DNA of 5,444 nt from contig DAOWDR010000538.1 in the NCBI GenBank assembly GCA_030638935.1, forward strand, positions 1 through 5,444, read 5' to 3'. Shown here in pieces: positions 1 through 5,444 of this stretch; the first letter of the stretch is position 1; each line of letters starts with the position of its first letter. Under the pieces are notes generated by a model, which saw only the letters and a program-made list of their open reading frames with translations, was not told where the DNA came from and ran no database searches. Source of the stretch: Desulfobacteraceae bacterium. GTDB taxonomy: Bacteria; Desulfobacterota; Desulfobacteria; Desulfobacterales; Desulfobacteraceae. Position numbers and translations under genes: made by a program.

Positions 1-467
1 GACAAGGAAAATTAAAGGTCAACTCTGACTGGAACAGGTCGATAGGCGCTAAGTTTACGGTTCAGGACCCCTGCAATATCGGACGTAAAACCGGATCCAA
101 CAAGATCGTGGATGAACTGCGGTTTGTGATTAAAACCGTGGTGGGTGAGGAAAATTTTATTGATACCATACCCAACAGGGAGAATAATTTTTGCTGCGGA
201 GGCGGCGGGGGGGCGCTTCAGGCCGGGTTCCCGGATCAGCGGCGGGCCTATGGCAGGACCAAGTTCAACCAGATCGCAGCCACCGGGGCCACCTATGTAA
301 TTGCCCCCTGTCACAATTGCCACGGGCAGATTGAAGACATTGGTGAGCATTATGGCGGCAATTACCATGTTGTCCATTTGTGGACCATTATTTGTCTGGC
401 CATGGGTGTGCTGGCGGATACTGAACGAACCTATCTTGGTCCTGATCTTGCTGAACTAGGGTTATAA
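1..467 (+). CDS. CCG-domain iron-sulfur protein, HdrB/HdrD-like (C-terminal part, cut by window edge)
   Basis: The reading frame is open from the left edge (first full codon at position 3) to TAA at 465-467, giving 154 visible residues; the true start lies outside. The visible part carries one cysteine-rich CCG domain: Cys24 in a DPCNIGR motif, Cys64-Cys65 in FCCGGGGGA, and Cys103/Cys106 in PCHNCHG. This gives C-X39-CC-X37-CXXC, close to the family pattern CX31-39CCX35-36CXXC. In HdrB/HdrD this domain binds the unusual iron-sulfur cluster that reduces CoM-S-S-CoB. In bacteria the same domain occurs in many related proteins whose substrates are mostly unknown. No membrane segment is evident in the visible part, so a cytoplasmic location is likely. 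The gene lies 41 nt upstream of the HdrA fusion and is probably in the same operon, where it would be the high-potential electron acceptor subunit. A GTG at 108 could be mistaken for the start, but the DPC cysteine and conserved-looking sequence upstream of it are in frame. Whether the whole protein has one CCG domain (HdrB) or two plus ferredoxin clusters (HdrD) cannot be seen. Confidence 0.88.
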   Translation, partial: QGKLKVNSDWNRSIGAKFTVQDPCNIGRKTGSNKIVDELRFVIKTVVGEENFIDTIPNRENNFCCGGGGGALQAGFPDQRRAYGRTKFNQIAATGATYVIAPCHNCHGQIEDIGEHYGGNYHVVHLWTIICLAMGVLADTERTYLGPDLAELGL

Positions 468-500
468 AAGTCGGGTTATAAAAATAGGGCTATAAAAGGA
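459..500 (+). repeat. Three tandem 14-nt units in the spacer before the HdrA fusion
   Basis: Three imperfect direct copies lie end to end: GGGTTATAAAAGTC (459-472), GGGTTATAAAAATA (473-486) and GGGCTATAAAAGGA (487-500). The core GGG(T/C)TATAAAA is nearly invariant. The first copy contains the stop codon of the upstream gene (TAA 465-467), and the last merges into the Shine-Dalgarno sequence of the next gene. The array probably arose by local slippage or duplication. The sequence shows no clear regulatory role, although the A/T-rich units would keep the ribosome landing region unstructured. Confidence 0.8.
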
Positions 501-502
501 GG
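497..502 (+). promoter_or_regulatory. Strong ribosome binding site of the HdrA fusion
   Basis: AGGAGG lies 6 nt upstream of the ATG at 509, in an A-rich context. It fixes the start of the long flavoprotein, and the GxGxxG FAD motif then falls at residues 13-18, as expected for an N-terminal Rossmann fold. Confidence 0.88.
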
Positions 503-508
503 AATAAA

Positions 509-3500
509 ATGCCTCAAAAAGCTAATGGGTCGGTAATGGTAGTTGGCGCCGGCATCGCAGGTATTCAGGCATCTCTGGATCTGGCGGATTCAGGGTATCT
601 TGTCTACCTGATAGATAAAAATACAGCCATTGGCGGAACAATGGCACAACTGGATAAAACCTTTCCCACCAATGACTGCTCAATGTGTATCATTTCTCCC
701 AAGCTGGTTGAAGCAGGCCGGCATTTAAATGTTGAGTTGCTCACCATGACTGAAATCGAATCAGTGACAGGTGAGGAAGGGGATTTTACCGTTACTCTAA
801 AGGAAGAACCCAGGTTCATAGATCCGGAAAAATGTACGGCATGCGGGGAATGTTCCAAGGTCTGTCCCGTGGAACTGCCCAGCCAGTTTGATGAAAATTT
901 AAGGGAACGGAAGGCGGCCTTTAAGCTCTACCCCCAGGCCATGCCCTCTGCCTTTTCCATAGAAAAAAAAGACAAGGCACCCTGCCGTCTGACCTGTCCT
1001 GCAGGACTAAATGTCCAGGGCTATGTCCAGATGGTTAAAGAGGGTAAATTCAAGGAATCATTGGAAATCATCATGGAACAGCTCCCCTTGCCCGGCGTGC
1101 TTGGCAGGGTCTGCCCCCATGAGTGCGAGGATGCCTGCCGCAGATGTCAGGTAGATGAACCTGTGGCCATAAGGGATTTGAAACGCATGGCTGCGGATAA
1201 TTTTGATCCCAGGAAGGTCGAGATCTCCTGTGCTGAAAAAATTGGTAAAAAAGTGGCCATCGTAGGTTCAGGCCCGTCCGGGTTGTCCGCAGGATTTCAT
1301 CTGGCAAAAAAAGGTGTGGACGCCACCATATTTGAGGCCCTGCCCCGGGCCGGCGGTATGCTGAGAGTTGGTATTCCGGATCACAGGCTGCCAGGGGAGG
1401 TTTTAGATAAAGATATTGAAGTTATCACCAACCTGGGTGTGGAATTGAAACTTAACACCCGGCTGGGCAAAGATTTTACCGTGGACAGTCTGCTGGCAGA
1501 CGGGTATGACGCAGTTTTCTTAGGCCTTGGCGCCCACAGGGGCATTGAACTTGGAATTCCCGGCGAGGAATTTGAAGGGGTTTGCCAGGGGGTTGATTTT
1601 TTAAGGGAACTAAATCTAACCGGTACCACAAAAGTTGGCAAAAATGTTGCCATCATCGGCGGCGGCAACGTGGCCATTGATGTGGCAAGGTCTGCCCTGC
1701 GTCTGGGTGCCAGGGAGACGACAATTCTTTATCGCAGGACCCGCAGGGAGATGCCGGCCTGGGAAGAGGAGATCTGCGCTGCTGAAGTCGAGGGAACAAA
1801 AATCACCTATCTGGCGGCTCCCCAGGAAATCTTAGAGGAAAACGGGAAGGTGTCCGGTGTCAGGGTTATAAAAATGGAATTGGGAGAGCCTGATTCTTCG
1901 GGCAGGCGTCGGCCCATACCTGTTCCGGGCAGTGAGTATGTAATTGAAATTGACCAGCTCATCCCGGCAATCGGTCAGCGGCCGGACCTGTCGGCCTTAG
2001 GAAATCAGTCAGGTCAGCCAGATATAAAGATCAGTAAATGGAACACCACGGAAGTTAATCCTGTCACCCTGGCAACTGACAGAAAAGGGGTTTTTGCCGG
2101 TGGAGATGTCCAGACAGGGCCGGGGGTAGCCATCTCTGCCATTGCCGCCGGCATGGAAGCGGCCGAGTCCATTCTCCGGTATTTGACGGGTATGGACATG
2201 GAGGCGGGACGGGAACTGCCCATTGTGGAAGATCCTGAGTATAGACCCGTGGAAGCAGATACCAGGGTTGCGCACCGTCAAAAAATGCCTGAACTTGTCC
2301 TGGCAGAACGGGCCGGGAATTTTAATGAGGTGGAACTGGGCTATGGTATGGAAGAGGGTAAAAAGGAAGCGGCCAGGTGCCTGAACTGCGGATATTGTTC
2401 CGAGTGCATGCAATGCGTGGATGCCTGCCTTGCCGATGCCGTGGATCATTTCATGCCGGGAAAACAGCACACCATTGAGGTGGGAGCCATTATACTGGCA
2501 CCGGGGTTTACCCCCTTTGAGCCCACCCAGATGGTCACTTATTGTTATGGTCACAGCCCCAATATCATGACCAGTCTGGAATTTGAACGGGTTCTTTCGG
2601 CTTCGGGTCCCTATGGGGGCCATCTGGTAAGACCCTCGGATCACAAGGAGCCCAAAAAGATTGCCTGGCTCCAATGCGTGGGCTCCCGTGATATCAACAA
2701 GGGCGACCATTCCTATTGTTCCGGTGTCTGCTGCATGTATGCCAACAAACAGGCCGTGATTGCCAAGGAGCATTCGGACGAGAACCTGGACGCTGCAATT
2801 TTTTTCATGGACATGAGAACCCATGGAAAAGAGTTTGACAAGTATAATATCAGGGCGGCAGATGACAACGGGGTCCGCTTTGTACGGTCCCGGATTCATT
2901 CTGTATTTCCTGAACCAGGGGATAAATACACGCTTCTCTACTGCACGGAAGCAGGAAATTCTGTGGAGGAAATTTATGACAGGGTGGTGCTCTCCATAGG
3001 GCTTGCACCCAACAAGGATGCAAAGGCTCTGGCAGATAAAATGGGAATTGCACTCAACAGCCACGGGTTTGCTGAAACCTCTAACCTTTCTCCTGTGACC
3101 ACTTCCAAAAAGGGGATATACGTCTGCGGCACCTTCCAGGAGCCCAAGGATATCCCTGCCTCGGTTATGGAGGCCTCGGCAGCAGCTGCCACGGCCACCA
3201 TGTCCATGAAGGATGCAAGGTGGTCCCGGACAAGGATCAGGGAGCTGCCTCCGGAACGTGATTTTTCAGGACAGATTCCCAAGATCGGGGTGTTTGTCTG
3301 CAATTGCGGGATAAATATCGGCGGTGTGGCGGATGTCCCGGCTGTTCGGGATTATGCCGCAACCCTTCCCAATGTGGTCCATGTGGAGGACAATCTTTTC
3401 ACCTGTTCCCAGGATGCCCAGGATCATATGAAAGAAGTGATCATCGAGCATGGGATTAACAGGGTGGTGGTGGCATCCTGCTCACCCCGGACCCATGAGC

Positions 3501-4951
3501 CTTTGTTCCAGGAAACCATCCGGGATGCAGGCCTGAACAAATATTTATTTGAAATGGCCAATATCAGGGACCAGAATACCTGGGTCCATATGAACGAACC
3601 GGAAAAGGCCACGGCCAAAGCCAAGGACCTGGTCCGCATGGCTGTTGCCAAAGCCGCCTTTGTGGAACCTTTGCACCAGGTAAGCCTGGATATTAAAAAG
3701 GCGGTTCTGGTGGTTGGGGGAGGCGTGGCCGGGATGGAAGCCGCTTTAAGCGCAGCAGCCCAGGGGGTTGATGTCCATCTGGTGGAAAAATCCGGAGTTC
3801 TGGGCGGAATTGCCCGGCAGTTGAATGCCACCTGGAAGGGAGAACCAATCCAGGCATATCTGGAAAACCTGATTGTACAGACAAAGGCCTGTGAAACCAT
3901 TACCCTTTATACCGATGCCCAAGTCACCCATACCACAGGGTCCATGGGTAATTTTACCACCACCATTGCAGCCGGCAGCAGGGAGTTGTCAATTGAACAC
4001 GGGGCAAGCATCCTTACCACCGGCGGCATGGAATACAAACCCAAAGAGTACCTGTACGGAGAGCATCCCGATGTACTCACCCATTTGGATATGGATGCCG
4101 CACTAAGGGAAGAGGATGTGAGTGTCACCACGGCCCGTGCCATTATTTTTATCCAGTGCGTGGGCTCCAGGAATGCGGAGAATCCCTATTGTTCCAAGGT
4201 TTGCTGTACCCACAGCCTGAAATCAGCCATTGCCCTAAAGCAGATGGATAAACGAAAACGGGTTTATGTGGTGTATCGGGATATCCGCTCCTATGGGTTC
4301 AGGGAAGATATATATACAAAGGCCCGGGAATTGGGGGTTCTTTTTATCCGGTATGATTTGGAAAAAATGCCAACCCTGGGAAAGGACGGGGAAGGCCGTC
4401 TGGAATTCAGGGTAATTGACCATGTGCTCCAGATGGAAGTAAAAATCAACCCAGACCTTGTGGTTCTGGCATCGGGTGTAGTACCAGGGGATAATAAAGA
4501 GCTTTATGAAAAATTCAAGGTGCCGGTGAACGATGAAGGTTTCCTTGTGGAGGCCCATGCCAAGCTGCGGCCGGTGGACTTTGCTTCAGACGGTCTGTTT
4601 GTGGCAGGGCTGGCCCATTATCCCAAACCCATTGAAGAGAGTATTGCCCAGGCAAGGGCGGCCGTGGCAAGGAGTATGACTATTCTGTCCAGGGATTCTC
4701 TCATGGTGGGCGGGGTGGTGGCCGAGGTTACCAAGGAAAAATGTGCTGTCTGTCTTACCTGCGTTCGGACCTGCCCCTACAACATACCCTTTATTCATGT
4801 GGACGGGTATGCCGAGATTGCACCCTCTGAATGCCATGGGTGCGGGGCCTGTGTGGCCGAGTGCCCTGGAAAGGCCATAAAACTGAACCATTTTACCGAC
4901 CAGCAGATCATCGCCAAAACCGATGCACTGTTTGAGGAGGTGGCATCATGA
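509..4951 (+). CDS. hdrA: Double HdrA flavoprotein with a GltD/NfnB-like NAD(P)H module inserted (1480 aa)
   Basis: This is a cytoplasmic iron-sulfur flavoprotein of the heterodisulfide reductase subunit A family. Order of parts: FAD Rossmann motif GAGIAG (13-18); HdrA motif FPTNDCSMC with Cys57/Cys60; ferredoxin cysteines 109/112/115/119; a GltD-like insert (about 155-622); a second cysteine group (624, 627, 630, 633, 636, 640); the rest of the first HdrA module with QCVGSRD (Cys723) and YCSGVCC (Cys737, 741, 742); then a second HdrA module from about 924. The second module has FVCNCG (Cys931/933), GGGVAG (1070-1075), QCVGSRN (Cys1217), YCSKVCC (Cys1228, 1232, 1233) and two C-terminal [4Fe-4S] motifs (1412/1415/1418/1422 and 1442/1445/1448/1452). 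Methanogen HdrA has about 650 residues, and double HdrA proteins of sulfate reducers about 1000; the extra length here matches one GltD. Three FAD sites and at least five clusters are predicted. By family knowledge HdrA carries the bifurcating flavin; direct use of NAD(P)H here is inferred from the insert. No signal peptide or membrane segment was seen. The frame is intact and stops at TGA (4949-4951). Confidence 0.93.
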   Translation: MPQKANGSVMVVGAGIAGIQASLDLADSGYLVYLIDKNTAIGGTMAQLDKTFPTNDCSMCIISPKLVEAGRHLNVELLTMTEIESVTGEEGDFTVTLKEEPRFIDPEKCTACGECSKVCPVELPSQFDENLRERKAAFKLYPQAMPSAFSIEKKDKAPCRLTCPAGLNVQGYVQMVKEGKFKESLEIIMEQLPLPGVLGRVCPHECEDACRRCQVDEPVAIRDLKRMAADNFDPRKVEISCAEKIGKKVAIVGSGPSGLSAGFHLAKKGVDATIFEALPRAGGMLRVGIPDHRLPGEVLDKDIEVITNLGVELKLNTRLGKDFTVDSLLADGYDAVFLGLGAHRGIELGIPGEEFEGVCQGVDFLRELNLTGTTKVGKNVAIIGGGNVAIDVARSALRLGARETTILYRRTRREMPAWEEEICAAEVEGTKITYLAAPQEILEENGKVSGVRVIKMELGEPDSSGRRRPIPVPGSEYVIEIDQLIPAIGQRPDLSALGNQSGQPDIKISKWNTTEVNPVTLATDRKGVFAGGDVQTGPGVAISAIAAGMEAAESILRYLTGMDMEAGRELPIVEDPEYRPVEADTRVAHRQKMPELVLAERAGNFNEVELGYGMEEGKKEAARCLNCGYCSECMQCVDACLADAVDHFMPGKQHTIEVGAIILAPGFTPFEPTQMVTYCYGHSPNIMTSLEFERVLSASGPYGGHLVRPSDHKEPKKIAWLQCVGSRDINKGDHSYCSGVCCMYANKQAVIAKEHSDENLDAAIFFMDMRTHGKEFDKYNIRAADDNGVRFVRSRIHSVFPEPGDKYTLLYCTEAGNSVEEIYDRVVLSIGLAPNKDAKALADKMGIALNSHGFAETSNLSPVTTSKKGIYVCGTFQEPKDIPASVMEASAAAATATMSMKDARWSRTRIRELPPERDFSGQIPKIGVFVCNCGINIGGVADVPAVRDYAATLPNVVHVEDNLFTCSQDAQDHMKEVIIEHGINRVVVASCSPRTHEPLFQETIRDAGLNKYLFEMANIRDQNTWVHMNEPEKATAKAKDLVRMAVAKAAFVEPLHQVSLDIKKAVLVVGGGVAGMEAALSAAAQGVDVHLVEKSGVLGGIARQLNATWKGEPIQAYLENLIVQTKACETITLYTDAQVTHTTGSMGNFTTTIAAGSRELSIEHGASILTTGGMEYKPKEYLYGEHPDVLTHLDMDAALREEDVSVTTARAIIFIQCVGSRNAENPYCSKVCCTHSLKSAIALKQMDKRKRVYVVYRDIRSYGFREDIYTKARELGVLFIRYDLEKMPTLGKDGEGRLEFRVIDHVLQMEVKINPDLVVLASGVVPGDNKELYEKFKVPVNDEGFLVEAHAKLRPVDFASDGLFVAGLAHYPKPIEESIAQARAAVARSMTILSRDSLMVGGVVAEVTKEKCAVCLTCVRTCPYNIPFIHVDGYAEIAPSECHGCGACVAECPGKAIKLNHFTDQQIIAKTDALFEEVAS
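971..2374 (+). other. GltD/NfnB-like NAD(P)H oxidoreductase domain nested inside HdrA
   Basis: This covers about residues 155-622 of the fusion protein; borders are approximate. It carries the GltD hallmarks in order: an iron-sulfur head with APCRLTCPAG (Cys159, 163) and GRVCPHECEDAC (Cys202, 206, 210), the FAD motif GSGPSG (253-258), AGGMLRVGIP, the dinucleotide motif GGGNVA (384-389), YRRTRREMPA (408-417) and the closing FAD motif AGGDVQTGPG starting near 530. In GltD and NfnB the arginines after the second Rossmann strand contact the 2'-phosphate of NADPH, so NADPH is more likely than NADH, but this is inference. The domain begins where the second half of the HdrA-inserted ferredoxin would be expected, just after a PQAMPSAFSIEK stretch. 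HdrA sequence resumes after the cysteine group at 624-640 with VGAIILAPGF. Confidence 0.88.
3278..4948 (+). other. Second HdrA module of the fusion (residues about 924-1480)
   Basis: Tandem internal duplication seen at protein level: QCVGSR...YCS.VCC occurs at residues 722-742 and again at 1216-1233, and the matching DNA is also alike (TGCGTGGGCTCC in both, at 2675 and 4157). This copy has the HdrA N-terminal domain (VCNCG, then FTCSQD Cys966 and ASCSPRTHEP Cys991), its own FAD motif (1070-1075) and the C-terminal two-cluster ferredoxin. It lacks both the DCxxC motif and the inserted ferredoxin of the first copy: after LGGIARQLN it runs into ATWKGEPIQAY instead of FPTNDCSMC. Confidence 0.85.
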
Positions 4952-4977
4952 GGCAAAACTTTTTTTTCAGGATGAAT

Positions 4978-4983
4978 GGAGGT
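4978..4983 (+). promoter_or_regulatory. Ribosome binding site of mvhD
   Basis: GGAGGT lies 4 nt before the ATG at 4988. It supports 4988 as the start, ahead of in-frame ATG 4976 and GTG 4982, and ahead of the internal ATG 5084, which has no such site in front of it and would remove the conserved cysteine motif. Confidence 0.8.
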
Positions 4984-4987
4984 GCAT

Positions 4988-5428
4988 ATGAACCAGGAAG
5001 TTGAACCCCGGGAATTTGAACCCAGAATAATTGCGTTTTGCTGCCAGTACTGAGCCTATGCAGCCGGGGACCTGGCAGGTTCCATGAGACTCTCCTATTC
5101 TGCTGATGTAAAGATTATTCAGGTGCCGTGCACGGGCAGGGTGGATATCATTCACCTGCTCAATGCCATTGAGGATGGGGCGGACGGGGTTTATGTGGCC
5201 GGTTGTCTTGAAGGGGAATGCCATTATATAGAAGGCAACCTCAAGGCCCGCCGGAAGGTGACCCATGTGAAAAAGATTCTTGAAGAACTGGGAATCGAAC
5301 CCGAGCGGGTGGAAATGTATAACCTTTCATCTGCCCAGGGGGCAAGGTTTGCCGAGATTGCCAATGAGATGGCCCAAAAGATAAGAGATCTTGGCCCCAC
5401 ACCGGTTCAAAATCATACGGCCGCATGA
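4988..5428 (+). CDS. mvhD: MvhD-type [2Fe-2S] electron transfer subunit, selenoprotein (UGA = Sec22)
   Basis: Read through one in-frame TGA (5051-5053), this gives 146 residues, the usual size for MvhD, the delta subunit of F420-non-reducing hydrogenase, which carries electrons to HdrA. The N-terminal motif is FCCQY-U-AYAAGDLAG at residues 17-31. In the family this is typically an FxCNWCSYxGADLAG motif, so U22 sits exactly on a conserved Cys. Other conserved Cys are 48 (VPCTGRVD), 73 and 78 (GCLEGECHY), followed by the usual RRKV, LGIEPERV and SSAQGARFAE blocks. These cysteines, with Sec22, are candidate ligands of the [2Fe-2S] cluster. Selenocysteine in the homologous VhuD of methanogens and in some deltaproteobacterial relatives is established, so read-through is well precedented. 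It starts 36 nt after the HdrA fusion and is probably co-transcribed with it. Standard gene callers would truncate it to 5084-5428 (114 aa). The alternative, a nonsense mutation, is unlikely given the SECIS-like hairpin and the intact remainder. Confidence 0.92.
5051..5053 (+). other. Selenocysteine codon (UGA) of mvhD
   Basis: TGA is codon 22 of the mvhD frame, between TAC (Tyr21) and GCC (Ala23). The frame continues without a break on both sides with family-typical sequence. The position corresponds to the second Cys of the MvhD CxxC motif. Confidence 0.88.
5067..5083 (+). promoter_or_regulatory. Bacterial SECIS hairpin of mvhD
   Basis: GGGACCU (5067-5073) pairs with AGGUUCC (5077-5083) in a 7-bp stem with one G-U pair and no bulge, closed by the three-base loop GGC (5074-5076). 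Twenty nucleotides separate the UGA from the first loop G. Bacterial SECIS elements lie just after the UGA inside the coding region and carry a G at the start of a small apical loop, about 16-37 nt downstream. This element fits both rules. It also encodes the conserved GDLAGS stretch, so coding and structural constraints overlap. Confidence 0.82.
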
Positions 5429-5444
5429 ATGTAATAGCAATCAA
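5425..5444 (+). CDS. Possible start of the next gene (cut by window edge)
   Basis: An ATG at 5425 overlaps the TGA stop of mvhD (ATGA) and stays open to the edge, reading MNVIAI. The ATGA overlap is common for translationally coupled operon genes, but no clear Shine-Dalgarno sequence precedes it and only six full codons are visible. No product can be suggested. Confidence 0.25.

Noticed and set aside
207..213. Run of seven G in the CCG gene as a possible frameshift site.
   Set aside because: The frame is correct on both sides, and the run simply encodes the glycine stretch after the CC motif that is common in this family.
108..467. A complete small gene starting at GTG 108.
   Set aside because: The same frame is open to the window edge and contains the first cysteine of the CCG domain (72-74) upstream of the GTG, so this is the tail of a longer gene.
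2009..3064. A 351-codon open frame on the minus strand inside the HdrA fusion.
   Set aside because: It lies antisense to strongly conserved HdrA/GltD coding sequence, shows no family motif that I recognise, and is most simply a by-product of codon use on the + strand. The other antisense frames in the window look the same.
4922..4967. Intrinsic terminator after the HdrA fusion (GATGC/GCATC inverted repeat and a run of eight T at 4960-4967).
   Set aside because: The stem is only 5 bp, lies inside the coding end, and is 12 nt away from the T run; the next gene follows at once on the same strand.
5051..5053. Nonsense mutation making mvhD a pseudogene.
   Set aside because: The stop falls exactly on a conserved Cys, the rest of the gene is intact, and a hairpin with SECIS geometry follows. 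Selenocysteine explains all three.
5084..5428. mvhD starting at the internal ATG 5084.
   Set aside because: It has no Shine-Dalgarno sequence, sits right at the base of the SECIS hairpin, and would drop the Cys18/Cys19/Sec22 motif, while ATG 4988 has GGAGGT in front of it.

Overview
The window reads as a piece of one co-directional operon from an anaerobic bacterium. The best fit is a sulfate-reducing or related member of the Desulfobacterota (Desulfobacterales type). Three things point there: the cytoplasmic heterodisulfide-reductase-like gene set, the very long double HdrA protein typical of that group, and an in-frame UGA with a SECIS-like hairpin in the mvhD gene. Selenocysteine-rich redox proteins are known from deltaproteobacterial sulfate reducers. 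The taxonomic call is an inference from protein character; no rRNA or marker gene is present.

Layout, all on the + strand. Positions 1-467 hold the C-terminal part of a CCG-domain (HdrB/HdrD-type) iron-sulfur protein, cut by the left edge. Positions 468-508 are a 41-nt spacer made largely of a 14-nt tandem repeat that ends in a strong ribosome binding site. Positions 509-4951 encode a 1480-residue flavoprotein: two HdrA modules in tandem, with a complete GltD/NfnB-like NAD(P)H oxidoreductase inserted inside the ferredoxin domain of the first. Positions 4952-4987 are a short spacer with its own ribosome binding site. Positions 4988-5428 encode MvhD, 146 residues, whose codon 22 is UGA. This is read here as selenocysteine, because it falls on a conserved Cys of the family and is followed at the right distance by a perfect 7-bp hairpin. 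Positions 5425-5444 may be the first codons of another gene, overlapping by ATGA. No promoter, terminator, tRNA, rRNA, CRISPR or mobile element was seen, and no stretch over 300 bases lacks a gene.

How the genes may work together: in methanogens, MvhD passes electrons to HdrA, whose flavin splits electron pairs between ferredoxin and the CCG-type HdrB/HdrD site. Here all three kinds of part are present, plus a built-in NAD(P)H-oxidising module. The simplest inference is a soluble electron-bifurcating or confurcating complex linking NAD(P)H, ferredoxin and a disulfide-like acceptor on the CCG subunit. The selenocysteine MvhD would be either an electron wire or a docking subunit for a further partner such as a hydrogenase, formate dehydrogenase or MetF-type enzyme. 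The actual donors and acceptors cannot be read from this window.
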